Of a stretch of DNA of 34,506 nucleotides, positions 10,287 through 22,168 are shown piece after piece. Source of the DNA: Gymnopilus junonius (taxonomy: Eukaryota > Basidiomycota > Agaricomycetes > Agaricales > Galerinaceae). Location of the stretch: contig JADNYJ010000339.1 of NCBI GenBank assembly GCA_015501075.1, forward strand, positions 1 to 34,506, in the 5' to 3' direction. Under the pieces are notes generated by a model. That model was not told where the DNA came from. It ran no database searches and worked only from the letters and a program-made list of their open reading frames with translations. A program made the position numbers and the translations under genes. Within the stretch, counting starts at the first letter, position 1; the number at the start of each line of letters is the position of its first letter.

Positions 10287-12596
10287 CAACATAGGACGTG
10301 TTCGTACTTCGAGGTAACACCTCAAATCCCAAGATTTCAACGTCAATCTCGCTGTTATTCGGATGAAGTGGCGGCTTGCTGAAGACGGACGAAATATCGG
10401 GGTGTGGCTTGGACCTAGGGCCGCAGGACAGCTGCTATCACTGGCCATCTAGCTTGAAGGAGGCATGCGGATAATAGACACACATAGGGCTCAGGACGCC
10501 GGTTGCATCACCTGCACGTTCAGCGGTAGGCCGAGCGGAGCAAGTCGACCAATAATCGATGAAAAGTAAGTCACCAGCTCTGCTCAATATCGTATTTCAA
10601 GTTGAGATAAATTTCTTTCAGCATCGTACCATCCATTATATCAATATATCATTCGGCACTCAATGCCAACACCAGAACTTCCATGACCACCTCACCCTCT
10701 TCTTTTCTTCCTTCCCGACTTCACCTGCCTACGCCCTACACCCACCTCAGAGCCTGTTTCGAGCTCATTCGTCAACACGCCATTGACACCTGAGATACGG
10801 GTTGAATTGTTACCAACCACAGGGATCGCCAGCGTTGCCTTATAAGTTATAACTCACCTACCGCGCCCTGGCTGCCCACACCGCTGCCGCTGTCGGTGCT
10901 GATGCAGTTGTTGTCGACGTGCATGCTGCTCCTGCCATTCTGTCGTCTTACGAGTATCCATAGGCGACAATTTCCCCCCGAACTCGTACTTCCGTCCACC
11001 CGGCACTCGGCGCCTGCATGCTCAACCAACTTTCCCTCTATTAGTGGCGCTCGTGCCTCTGCGAAGGCTGGTGTGTAGGAGATACGGAAGTCCGTGGAAG
11101 CGGTTCCGAAAACTCTGTTGACGGAAGGGATTCGATCTAGGTGTTAGACTCTAGGGAAGGTATCGAGGGAGGGAGCCGATTGTCCTGTCCCAGGGGCGCA
11201 ATGTAGGGGCGAAGAGAGGTGGTGAAGAACGATGAGGAAAGATCCGAGTCCGAATTGGTGATGGGGACGACCAGCCAGCTTTGATCCAGCTCCAGCTCCA
11301 GTGTGGCGCGTCCATGACCACCAACGGTCATCCCACAGCAGCAGCAGCAGCAGCACGTATCCCTGCTACTTTCCTCGCTCCTTTCTTCTTTGCTTCGCTC
11401 TGAGCCAGAAGTTGCAAAAGATTTGAAACCATCAAAACCCGATAGGATTACGTCAGCGTGTTCTTCCGGCGGCGCTGCCCTCTAACCCTTCCTTCCTCCA
11501 TCCTAGTGCTTCCTGGGTTCCAGTCGAGCCCTGGAGTTTTTGAGCTACTCTTAGTGGCTGTCGTCGTCGTCACCTCCTCCACCGACGCTACTACCCCCCA
11601 CTACCCTCTTAACCAAATCTGCCCACTTGGAATGGCCGCTGGCGATTCACGACTAAAAGCCCTCTGTAAATTCTTGTTCAACAAATGGTGCAACACTCAT
11701 TCCTCCTCAGGCTGCTTCTCGTACTTGATCCAGTCGACCTCCAGCAAGCAAACTCGCCGAGGTACACCCCAGAGCTGCACTATCGTCCCGCAGACTCTTG
11801 AATGCAAGGACATCTGCCCAAACGTGTCGGTGCTGGACGGGATTTGAGTTGGGATTTTGATTTTATTAGTTGCCTTCCTCAAGTTTCCTGCAGGTTCACC
11901 CTACCGCTCCGCAACGTGCATAGGTGCTTCCCATAAGCAATGGCTCCCCTCAAACTCGCACTTCAATCTACGGCTGTTCGACAGCAGGCTCGACGAACAT
12001 GTCGTTGACAATGCTCGGTTGGATGACGGAGCTGTTCACATGGCTATTGGAGCGTTAGGCTGAGGGCGCGATGAGCTGGGTTAGGACGAGTGGTGGATGT
12101 GCGAGGATGGAAGATGTGGTATGCGGCCGTCTCTGGATTCTGAAACGGTCTTCTGCCGTTCCTACGCGTCTCGCTGGTTGGCTGGGATGTGCGGGTGGGT
12201 GTGCGGGTTGTGGAGTCATGGACATTGGGCGGGACGCGTCACCGTGTTTATCAGGAAGCAGTTGTGAATTCAGCCCTGCCATTTCGTCATGCTTACTTCG
12301 ACCTTTGACACTTCAGGTACGCACGTTTTCCCTTCCCGAACTGATTTTCTCATAAACTTTCTTTTTTTTCCAGTCCGAGTTAACGGGGGATATAGCGAAG
12401 TGGCTCAAGCTGTACAATGCCGGTAAGAGATACTTTAGGGGATGGTTTACGGACCGACATGTACCCAACCTTAACTCGAAAAATATTTCCCCCATGCCAC
12501 GTTTTAGGAAAAGCAATCCAATAACATTATCGCCAGTGGTATACGAACGACATACGAACCCAAAAACCCGAAAGAAAGCCAATAAAAGTGAAGTAA
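10287..12596. other. Unresolved 2.3 kb with coding-like segments and a CAG repeat
   Basis: No gene could be assembled, but several segments look translated. On plus, near 10855-10960, a frame reads ALAAHTAAAVGADAVVVDV and is then stopped. Near 12374-12420, after a good GTACGC...TTTTTCCAG intron (about 12317-12373), a frame reads SELTGDIAKWLKLYNAG and is followed by a GTAAGA donor. On minus, 11137-11331 has an acidic, hydrophobic frame (LELELDQSWLVVPI). The mix of strands suggests one or two broken or heavily spliced unrecognised genes. The simple repeat (CAG)6 sits at 11336-11353. Confidence 0.3.
11336..11353. repeat. (CAG)6 trinucleotide repeat
   Basis: Six uninterrupted CAG units on plus. 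It is not inside a gene that I can support. Confidence 0.85.
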
Positions 12597-14523
12597 TTAC
12601 CGACCCCGACTCCAAACATCCTGATACCCAGGAGGAAGCCTAACAACATTCTCGCCAGGCGACAACAGCCCTCCTGCATCTTCCTCCTGGACAACGCGCG
12701 GAGGTCCTTTCCTCGACCTGTCCTCCGTGAGGGTGATTTGGCTGGAGGCTCGTTCTTCGTTCCATGTTAGCGCGATGAGCCCGCCTTCACTGGGAGTTGG
12801 GTATGATGTTCTTGATGATGAGGGTTCGGCGTATGGTGTTGCAGGCATTGCAGGTTGCCGAAGAGGAGGAGAAGGGATGTTTGTAGGACTTTGCAAGGTG
12901 GTATATAGTTGAGGTCGTTGTAATTGATTGTAGGGATCGTACGGCATGGACTGGGCGACGGCTTAAGTGGATGTATGTCACTGAGCGCCCAAGAATATAT
13001 TGTGATGGTGGAGCTCTCACCTGGATGCATGGGTGCCGACTCATAATGATGAGGTCCGTATTGAGTGATTGGATCATCGTTTGAAAGTGAAGGTGGCATA
13101 TAGCCTGCGTAAAACTGCGAAGGGGCTTTATCTTCTGGGTATATGGTACGTTTGATACGTCTAGACATGGGCTATCAGCAGCTGAATGAGGAAACAAATT
13201 CATGTTTACTGACTTTCGAGTTAAGAAACATGTTACAAGTACGACGACGAGAGCAACAGCACCAATCTAAATATCTCGCTGATTAGCCAAAATATCTAAC
13301 ACGCAAAAGATGGATTTGAGCGTACTACAATTCCACCTAGCGCCCCACCTGACAATCCGTGCTTGTGTCTTGTCGGCTCGCTGCTGAAAGTAATACAAGT
13401 ATGTATGTAACGGAATGAAATGCGATTGACAAACCAAACTTACCCAGGCTGGCCGTCAATAACGTCGATATGAGAAAAATCCCACCAGGGCGCGTCGTCT
13501 TGGCCTTCATTGGTGATCGTGACTGAATATTTTCTATTTCGATCCAAACCCGACTGCCAAAACATTACTTGATCCAAGGAAATCCAACGCGAGCTGGAGT
13601 TGAAGGTTGTAGTTACGGTGGGGCCCAGATCCGAGGGAGGCTGTACTGTAACGGTAAAAGGCCCAAGGTCGACGTTGACGAGGCCGTAGATGAAAAAGGC
13701 GGAAGTTTCATTCAAGGTGAACGAAACTGAAGCACCTGCTTGGTTCGTATGTTGACGTGGGTAGAGCGTGTTGCCGACTGCTCCAATCGTCCCTGGGAGG
13801 TCTGTGAACCAAGTGCCGGTGTAGCTGAACAGGGGATTGGGTGTCGCATCTGCTGTGAAGGGGATAATAGTTCGATTGGCACCAGGACTATTTGAAATTA
13901 GGTGAAAAAGAGATTTCATAAAAATAGGATCAACTGTATTTTACCTGCCGCCTGCTCCAACCCCAGTCGTCAGTACTACTTCAGAAACCGACACCACGTT
14001 GGATTGGGTGACGTTAAAGTACGCCGTGTGCTGTCCATAGGTCAACCCTTCTGCCTTCGCAAGTAACCCAGGAGGTGAATTTGGTGACGAGACGACCTGG
14101 TTGTCCACTTGAAGTACGTATGAGCCAGAAGGCGCCGTCCCGTAGAAGTATCTTTTGATTGGGGCTATTAGTAGTGAGAAAACGGGCGGTACGCCGAAAT
14201 TGACGACTCACGCGGCAGTCCCTACGAACTGGACGGAAACGCTGGCGCCAACGAATGAGGTCCGGTGTGAGCTTGGGCCAACGCAGAAACTCTGCGGAAA
14301 CCAAGTCGAGTCGTCAGAGCCAGGGCACGTTACGTTCCATCCTCCTGTCAACGGTCCATCTCGGTAAGGAAGGTAGTTCAAAGTCGGAGAGTCGTCACTG
14401 ATCGTAATATTGAGAGGAGCAGGATCTGTCGAGCTGGATGGCATCTCAGGCTACAATGAGCGCTGCAGAACAAGAGGTTGAGGCTAGAACGAGAAAAGCA
14501 TTCAACCCGAACAAGCGGTGCAT
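12597..14523 (-). CDS. Single-span membrane protein with galactose-binding-like ectodomain
   Basis: Seven exons downstream of ATG 14444: 14212-14444, 13945-14151, 13444-13887, 13326-13383, 13210-13266, 13021-13171 and 12597-12961. All introns are GT-AG, and the exons give one frame of 504 residues. The ectodomain has two similar halves (ITISDDSPTLNY... with YVLQVDNQVV, then FSYTGTWFTD... with FSHIDVIDGQPG) typical of the basidiomycete extracellular proteins with galactose-binding-like folds. It is followed by a membrane segment (LGGIVIGAVALVVVL), basic SRRIKR and a Pro/Ser-rich cytoplasmic tail ending LPPGYQDVWSRGR. The intron before SRRIKR is either 38 nt (donor at 13209) or 65 nt (donor at 13236). 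A good signal peptide (MHRLFGLNAFLVLASTSCSAALIVA) starts at ATG 14523 but is one base out of frame with the ectodomain. A surface or wall-sensing role is inference. Confidence 0.65.
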
Positions 14524-15128
14524 GACCAGCCCTGGATTAAGTCGCCAGCGGCGTACGTAATGCTCATTTACTACCGCGTAGTTGACAAGCTGTAAGCTGC
14601 AGTTTAGGGTATCCTAAGGAGCAAAATTTATCAGTAAATTGAGGTGGATAAAGCATAAATTTGCCATTACCTCTTAGTCGAAATAGGCATTAGGTGATGC
14701 GTCGAGTTCAAGCAGTTTGCCAGTGAATTATGCAAAAAAATACGAGTTGAGAATGCCTGTTGAAGTATGCCATACCCAGATGTACAAATCCTTTGGCTAG
14801 ATCAACCTGACCGTAATAGAAAGGCCAGGAGAGAATTGGGATGATGTTGTCGGCACCAGAGTGCTCAGGTCGGATTTAATCAGAAACTTATCATCAAATC
14901 TTTATGTGACTTGATAAGATGATAAGCGACCTTCAAATTCAGCCATTCTCTGCGGCAAGAGCACAGGCAAGGCGCATGACGTCAGCTGTACAGTTGATCG
15001 GATCCAACCGAATCGCGATTGTTAATATCTGGCTGAAGCCAACGGCCGCCGAAGCTGTGCGTGGTATGCACGTTGTCGATGTTGCGGACTAAATAGCGCG
15101 TCTTGCGTTCAAATCTCCCTCATCTTGT
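14524..15128. other. Divergent intergenic region between membrane protein and F-box genes
   Basis: About 600 bp serving as upstream region for genes on both sides. No gene seen. It holds a TGACGTCA palindrome at 14977-14984. Confidence 0.4.
14977..14984. promoter_or_regulatory. CRE/ATF-type palindrome TGACGTCA
   Basis: A perfect 8-bp match to the CRE/ATF bZIP site, about 150 bp upstream of the 5' intron of the F-box gene. An 8-mer can occur by chance, so function is only a suggestion. Confidence 0.25.
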
Positions 15129-15179
15129 GTAAGTAACGACGTACAATATTTATTTTGAGCTTACATGTTCATATTTCAG
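15129..15179 (+). other. 5' leader intron of the F-box gene
   Basis: GTAAGT donor and ATATTTCAG acceptor, 51 nt, ending six bases before the chosen start codon. Its presence decides the start at 15186. Confidence 0.6.
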
Positions 15180-15185
15180 GAGGAA

Positions 15186-16883
15186 ATGAATGCAGATCTA
15201 TCAGCAAAAACTATGGACCGTCCTCCACCAAGTTCGGCGCCCGAGTTGGTGCACAGGTCGCACTGCCAACCACACAGCAGATCGGAATCTTTCGAATCGC
15301 AGGCACTCCAGAAAGGTGGAACTATGGACCAACTAATGGAAATAGAACATCAGCGCGAGCGAAGATCTACCATGAATCGTAATCACGATCCCTTCATTCA
15401 TCGCCTTCCACCGGAACTTGGGTCCTACATATTCCGACTTTGTGGGCTGTATAGACCATGGGTTCTATGCGGGATATGTAGCTACTGGAGACAGATCGCG
15501 TGGTCAACGCCCGAGCTCTGGAGTGAATTATATATTCCAGTCAGAAATGTCCATTCTTCGGAGAGTTGCAATGTCATAGAAATGGCACTCCATGGATCCG
15601 GGAGCCTCCCATTGTCATTATCCATTTCAAGCCCACAACATCGCTCCGATAAATTATCGGCTACAATGTCTACCTTGATTGCGATGGTAAATCAGTGCTC
15701 AGGTCGGTGGTACAGTTTGTCCTTCGAAGTTCCTTCTTGGGCGCTACCTTTGATTTCCCCAAGCAATGGAAATCCCACTTTACTTAAAAAACTGCAACTC
15801 CGAGCATTTTGGGATAGCGCCCCCATACATGATCAAGATTCGTTGCAGATGAGTAGTGCAAGCCCGACCAGCCTCATTCTCTGGATTCCAGGCTGCCGAC
15901 TGGATTTTGTTTCCATTAAATGGAGTTGTATGACAACAGTTGATGTGGATAGTTTCAGGGAGGACGAATGCCTCGAATTGCTTCGTAGATGCCCCCAGTT
16001 GGTGACTCTCAAAGTCAAAATCTCGTTGGACGCTGGTGGTACACCGTTCTCGATGACTGCCGTAAATCATCCTCAATTGCAAATCTTCAAGCTGACCGTA
16101 AATGAGGAAGCACCTGAAGATCTTCTCGAATTGCTCACCTTGCCAAATTTACAAACATTTTCGTATTACGATGGCCACCTATATCCATTCCCTCCACGTA
16201 TTCTTACGTCTTTGTTCCGTCGATCTGATTGTGCTGTGATGGATCTCTGTTTGGATGCGGAGATCATTGGGACTGACGATTTCATTGAACTTTTGGAGAG
16301 TATACCATCCCTTCGAAACCTGAAGTTTAAATCGACTATCGATTCCGACTGTCATGCGGACGTTATCCTGGAATGCCTCTCCGAATTCTCGAAGACCGAC
16401 GTAAATTTCATGCCTAACGTTCTTCCACAACTTTTGTCTCTAGAATGTGTTTGCCCATATCCCTTGCAATGGGAGCACGTTACCGCTAGCTTTGGACCTA
16501 TTGGAGAAAGGCACGGCTCGCCGTGTCGACCTCTAAAGAAGATAAAGGTCAGGATTAATTTTGATCCTGATGAAGACGGTGTGCTAGGAATGGACTATAT
16601 GTCGATCCCAACTATCCGTCGTATTTACAACATCTTAGGGGCTGGAGTCGACTTAGATATCCAATGTTATGATCCAGATGGCGGCTCTACATTCAACATA
16701 GGTGTTGTTGAATTCGCAAGAACTTCCTTAAATTACCATTCTTCACGTGTTGACAAATTGGTGCATGAAATATCAGGTACTTCTCTCTTTGTCCGATTCT
16801 CCTTATGCTGACCATTATACTTCACAGATTCAATATCAGAGCTCATGCGCGACGATGTTGGAATAAAATTCTTACGACCGTAA
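15186..16883 (+). CDS. F-box protein with leucine-rich region
   Basis: Probable SCF ubiquitin-ligase adaptor. Two coding exons, 15186-16776 and 16828-16883, joined by a 51-nt GTACTT...CACAG intron; the second exon adds SISELMRDDVGIKFLRP and stops. A further 51-nt GTAAGT...TTTCAG intron (15129-15179) precedes the coding region, so ATG 15186, just after its acceptor, is preferred to the in-frame ATG at 15165 that lies inside that intron. The F-box reads HRLPPELGSYIFRLC and is followed by CGICSYWRQIAWSTPELWSEL, the standard basidiomycete form. After that come regular leucine-rich segments (CLELLRRCPQLVTLKV, LPNLQTFSYYDG, LLESIPSLRNLKF). The gene is intact and encodes about 547 residues. The substrate is unknown, as is usual for this expanded family. 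Confidence 0.85.
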
Positions 16884-19397
16884 TCGAATTTTACCATTAC
16901 GTTAACGACTGTGCTTGGTGGTGGGATTCAATGGTATAGTTTTAATATGTCGACTCAAATAAGAGGATGAACCGTTACTCTTTTCAACCCATCTCTGGGA
17001 TTCTTTCCAAGTTAAACTGTACCACTGGTACTTATTTGCGTCTAATGTGACTTGTGCCCCCGAGTCAATGTATGCGGTCGAGCTTTGCTTTGCGTTTCTC
17101 GTTGTAAGTCATTCTCAGTGTGCTAGACACTTATACTCACATTTTCGTGCTCATATGGACTCCTCCATACAGCAATTTTCTTCTCAGTGACTACATTCCG
17201 GATTTTCGACTGGATGACATCCTACCATACCCCCGCCAGCAGGACTTCGACGCCAAAATCTCAAACTTGATATCCTATACATACATTTATGCTCTTCATT
17301 CGTCGTCGTCCCCGCACCGGCCATATCAAAACCCAAGCCTCGACTTGTTTCCCTTCATGCAGACGTCGTACCTCCTCCTTTGCCCTTCCTCCTTGATTTA
17401 GCCTTCCTTCTTACGGAACATCAGCCCACCCACAACTCAGTCCTCTATACGCTGTGAAGAATCAAATTTCAGCAGTCAAGAGCACTACTGACACAATCCA
17501 TAGACTGAACAGGCCATGTGTACGCCACGTCATCACGGAATAAACCCTCATCCGTTTATTCAACAGCGGATTTTGGGCTCTTAGGAGCTCACAGCAGCGC
17601 GTACTGGAACGTCGCAAGGTTGGCGTGCGATGTCGAAGTGGATTTTGCTGGCTCTGGCGAGACTAGCTAACGGAGGACATCTGTTGGGGACTGGCGGTGC
17701 CAAAAGGCGGAAGGCGCATTCATAGTATCGTTGAACATGACCGGACCTTCCAAGGACGTCCCGGATTTTCAAGTACATGTCGGTCAAGTTCACTTTTTCT
17801 CCTGGTAAGTTTCAATTGTAACTTCAACGGTAGAGCTTCATGCTTCGGTTACTATTTCTTTTTCTGTTTGATTCCTTGATTCCTATTGTAGACCACCTCA
17901 TGGAATAAAAAATTTCCATTTCGTCCTCACTTCGCCGTCACCGAAGGTATTTACTTAGTATAGGCAAAGTATGTTGTGTCTGAGGCTCGCGTTCTTCAAT
18001 GTACCTATCGTTCTCGCAGAACCTCTGTCAACTTCGAATCAACTTCATCGATCTGAGTGGTACGAAGGTTGAGGAAAAAACGTCCCACTATGGCGAAAAG
18101 AGCTAGAAAAAGTTAATCACTCGAAGTCTTGGGTGATTTTTGTCTTGTGTGAGTAAGCGAGATGAAAGGTTTCTTCACCAGTGTAGGCCTTTTCGGAACG
18201 TTGAGCGAGCTGTTCATTTAGAAGTTCGCAGCTTCGTTTCTTTCCTGCCTCCCTCTTTCTTCTCTCAGTTCAAGACAGTGTCTTAGCCCTCCCAAAACTA
18301 GTTAAGCACGAAGATCTGGCTGCAAGCAGTGTGAGTTTATTGACGTCGACAACTTTCTAACACTGCTGATGTGTAATGACTTATATTGGCGTTGGAAATC
18401 GGGTTCAAGGAAGCAGAGAGTGTGTAGTATTAAGGGCGGTAGCGGGCAAATTCGCTCCCAGCGTAAAGAATACAATTCGAGCACGACAGTCTCTGTTGTT
18501 TCAATTGACAGGTCCCAATGATTAAATTATAGAGGTCAATATGATGGAATAGTGTGGGTGAGACACATAAAATCAATCCATAATAATAAGAACGTACAGT
18601 CCGCCCTGCGAACTTTGAAACGTTACACCAGCCGGCCACGCCAGCTTTTAGCTCAAAAGACGTTATATCAGGAAATTACAAAAATAATGAAGGATGAACG
18701 GAAACATACCACTCCTTCCTGCAGTAATTCAATCTTCCACAAGTAAGTAGAAGGAGTCGAACAAGAAACGGTATACCTAGAACATGCATTCATATTTTTC
18801 TACAACCTCGTTAACGCTTCAATTACCATTCACTCAGAAGAATCCTGGAAGAATACCCTCTATTCGAATATCTTTTCAGCCGATAACCCAGTCACAAACT
18901 CGCTGAGGCAAGGAACGGGGTGGGATTTGAGTTGCTACATCCACTCGACTACCCTTTTCCCAGGAAGCTACATTCGCAGACAACCTGTTCTTTTTGTCGA
19001 TGATAATTTCGTTATTATAAAAAGGTGGATTTGGAACATTGCAGTAGTGGCATGTAGTCGTAAAGTCAAGCGTGAAAAGGGCCTAGACAACTGGTCGTAT
19101 ATCAAGTATGACTTCGGTTTCTATGACTTTAAGATTGAAGGACAAGACTTACTCAGAGACCACTGTTGAGATGTATCATGTCTCGAGAGAGTTGGCATGA
19201 GTGAGTGTGGAGTGGAAGAGGATGGGACGTGGATGAGGCTAAGGAACGGAATTGGTTGCCACGGCCATATCTTATCTTATCATCAATTTCGGGAGTCGGG
19301 ACCTGGCTGAGCCGGACCTAAGTTCGATGATGTTGCCTGCCAGAATTTCAACCGTCCTTCCCTGATCGTCTACCGCTTTACCTTCGTCCACTCATCT
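16884..19397. other. Unresolved 2.5-kb interval
   Basis: No gene recognised. On minus, 17581-17793 gives a coding-like frame (NLTDMYLKIRDVLGRSGHV). On plus, an intron-like GTAAGT...TTGTAG stretch (about 17804-17891) follows MTGPSKDVPDFQVHVG. The two compete and neither can be extended into a gene. The frame at 18927-19169 on plus has no family signal. The right end holds the promoter of the next F-box gene. Pyrimidine-rich tracts are common. Confidence 0.3.
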
Positions 19398-20842
19398 ATG
19401 CCTGGATCTCACAGGGACCTACCCACCGAACTCCTGCAAACTATCTTTGATATCTTGGTGTCCACTCCAGACTCCCTCCCGACTTTGAAGGCGTTTTCAT
19501 GTGCCAGCTCACGCCTGTGCTCGATTTCGCAACCATATCTGCTCCGCAATGTAGTTCTTCACCAAAGTCATCCAGGTACCTCGAATGCCCCAGGTCCCAC
19601 GGATTGTCATGATCACTTGCCTCACAATCCTGCTAATCACTTTCTTCAAGCCTTGCTCTTGTCTCCCTACATCGCATCCTACATCCAGGGGCTTACCTTG
19701 CCAATGAATACATCTCAATGGCTAGACGATGACACCTCATTGTCCCAACTCCTTCCGCTACTTGTCAACCTACAACGTCTTTCGATTACAGGTGGAAATG
19801 TCTGGATTTCGAGAAAACCGACCCACGTAGCGAAATTATGGACAACATTTTCAGCTGAGGCGAGGGAGGCACTAGGAATGGCATTGAAGGTTCATTGTCT
19901 TAGTGAGGTCGATTTGACGGGTATTGAGTTGTTTCCTCTCTCTCTTCTCGGGTACTGCCATATGCTACAACGGTTATCGGTGGCTAACTTTGAGGTGGCG
20001 GAGGAACGATCGGATGACATGGTCTTGGTATGAACTTGTTAAATTTATTACGCCATAGCTAATGTCCCATTTCCAAGCGATATGGCAATACCAAACGCCA
20101 GCTAGAGTACCTTCACATTGAGGAAGCCGGAATGCCGAACGAATACCTAATTTTCTCATCACCTTCATGGCCATTCGACTTATCAAGCCTTCACACTCTG
20201 AGCATATCTCCACGCAAGGTACCGAACCTATGCCATCTTCCCAGGAATTTAACGTCGCTCCAACATCTTCAAATACACACCAGTCAACTCGGGAGTAAGT
20301 CGAACAATATTTCTTAGATTCTTCCATTTGCTTGTTCAACACTGACTGCTCTTTCGTCAGCTGATACCGTATATGACCAGCGCGGATACCTCCTACGGCA
20401 CCACCGCCTCATCGGTCTCAGTCAGACCGAATCTCCCCTCCAACATTTTTATGCCTTACAATCCCTAACCATCGACGCCAATTTCAGGATCGCCTCATTT
20501 GACTCTAACAACCCCCTTCTCATCGATTGTTTCTCCAGTCCCCTTTCCTGGATAACAGAGTTCCTCAACCTATCTTTCAAACCCAACTCCGAACAGTCGG
20601 TTTCCCCACGGAAACTTATCCTCAAGCTCGTCTTTTCACCGCATTTTCCCAACGAATTTTTTCCATATTTTGATGGGGGATGGAGGAGGTTAGCGAGGTG
20701 TTTGGATTCTGAGGCGTTTGAGGGGTTGGAGGTGGAATTGCGTGTAGGTGGGTTGAGTGGGAAAGGCGTGAAAGTGTTGCGGGAAAATGTAGGTTTTCAG
20801 GAGTTGGTGGGGACAGAAGGAGTCGTTATTTTGTCGGAGTAA
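19398..20842 (+). CDS. F-box-like protein, three exons
   Basis: Exons 19398-20027, 20078-20294 and 20361-20842 join in frame through introns of 50 nt (GTATGA...CCAAG) and 66 nt (GTAAGT...GTCAG), giving 442 residues and a stop at 20840-20842. The N-terminus DLPTELLQTIFDIL is an F-box helix, followed by FSCASSRLCSISQPYLLRNVVL, the other common basidiomycete F-box layout (CSxxSRLCxxxQPYLFR). Leucine-rich stretches follow: LLPLLVNLQRLSITGG, LSEVDLTGIEL, CHMLQRLSVANF and FDLSSLHTLSISP. The C-terminal half is less regular. The 50-nt intron's donor is weak (GTATGA), but only this join restores the frame. Role inferred as an SCF adaptor; substrate unknown. Confidence 0.8.
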
Positions 20843-21228
20843 GCAATATCGTGTAGAATAGAGCAACCGTCCATATGGGCTTTGGTATTAGAAACATATG
20901 TTTTCCTCGCTATTCGATTTTTGGGTGGATATCACCACCGTTTGCAATGAGCAGGTACGCTGATACAGAGTACGTAGACGGCAGTCAATAGAATATTCAA
21001 CATGATGGTCCAGATCTCTCTTTACGCTCTTTGGATCGTTATTTCTTGAAGTTTCTGAGTGCAGATCATATCTAGCACGACGGGCAAGCAACTGTCCAAA
21101 CGGCCCAAAATGAGCACTTTTATATTACAAAATGCTCATTTTGAGCCAATTGGACAGCTGATTGCCCCCCGTGGCTGGATCGCTATTACCCTCAGAGTCT
21201 AGACCCAGTTGATAAGATTAGATTATCG
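20843..21228. other. Convergent intergenic region with fold-back
   Basis: Lies between the 3' ends of the plus-strand F-box gene and a minus-strand gene. No gene. It contains the 35-bp-arm inverted repeat listed separately. Confidence 0.5.
21082..21167. repeat. Fold-back: 35-bp inverted arms around a 16-nt loop
   Basis: The left arm 21082-21116 begins GGGCAAGCAACTGTCC and ends CCCAAAATGAGCA; the right arm 21133-21167 is its reverse complement with about five mismatches. The innermost 13 bp pair almost perfectly. Weaker pairing continues outwards for another 10 bp. No clear target duplication was found. It could be a small fold-back/MITE relic or a hairpin in the 3' ends of the two convergent transcripts. 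Confidence 0.75.
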
Positions 21229-22168
21229 TTAGCCAACATTATCAATACAGGCTAATCGATGACATGCATCGATGACAATTAACATTTCTTCCTTCCTTCT
21301 ACCACTTCGTCGATCTATTCGCCAGCCCTTATATCCCACTTTTGGCCACCTCTCCGCTTCTGGTTCCTTATCGCGTGTCTCTTCTTCGTCTCCAGCTTGC
21401 TCATAAGCCCAGGTCTCTGATATTGCTCTAGCTCTTATACTGGCTTCTCGGGTAACCTCGTCGAAGCCCTCCCAGTCCGTTTTGAGGCGCACACGTCTAG
21501 AGCCAGAGTGTAGGCGGCTTGAGGATGACGCGATATTTGTGTTTCCATGCTGAGAGGGGAGATGGCCGTCATATGCATGGTCTGCCGTCGCTACGGGATT
21601 GGGTTGTGTCTTAGTAGAGGGTGTCAAAATGTCGAGCAAGCGATGCTTGGCAGACGAGAAGAATTTTTTTTTTCTTTCTCAACGGAAGATTGTCGACTGA
21701 CCTAGAAGCTGGCCAAGCTACTGTAGATCTATCCTTGTCAGGAATCGTAGATGCAGTTGACGATCGGCCATTCCGTGCAGTTGACAAGTGATCATTCTGT
21801 CGGATCTGATCTCGTCTAATAATTCGTAATGTATTGACGGATTCCTGACTGGGGCTTTGAGTCAGGCCGAGCAACTCGTCAACTGGAAAAGCATAAGGAG
21901 ATTTGCCGTCGTATGGGTCCAAAAGGGTGCGGAGGTTCCATTTGGGTGGACCTCTTGGCCTAGAGCCGGCGCGAGAATTAACGACGCCTCCAGAGTTTGG
22001 CAGAGCAAAAGCAGGAGCCTCACGATGAGGGGAGAGAGATTTATCATCAATCAATTGTGTATCGATTGAGTCGGTTGGGGTGGTGGTTGGAGCCTCAGAG
22101 ACACGAATGATAGGAGGGGACGCATGTGGCGGCAGACTGGGCGTATCATCGGGAAAAGCTTGGGCCAT
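21229..22168 (-). CDS. Hypothetical protein, two exons, unrecognised
   Basis: Start at ATG 22168 (MAQAFPDDT), preferred over 22222 because the extra 18 codons look like leader. Exon 1 is Pro/Ser/Thr-rich and contains PPKWNLRTLLDPYDGKSPY and FPVDELLGL. It runs into an intron that starts near 21695 and ends CTGCCAAG near 21650, after which HRLLDILTPSTKTQ opens exon 2. Exon 2 is charged, with VRLKTDWEGFDEVTREASI and WPKVGYKGWRIDRRSGRRK, and stops at 21229. The best donor by consensus (GTCAGT) does not keep the frame; the neighbouring GTCGAC does. No signal peptide, membrane segment or known domain is visible. The basic, low-complexity composition would suit a nuclear or regulatory protein, but no function is claimed. 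Confidence 0.45.

Noticed and set aside
17581..17793. Minus-strand coding-like frame NLTDMYLKIRDVLG
   Set aside because: Could not be extended in either direction and is opposed by a consensus plus-strand intron beside it.
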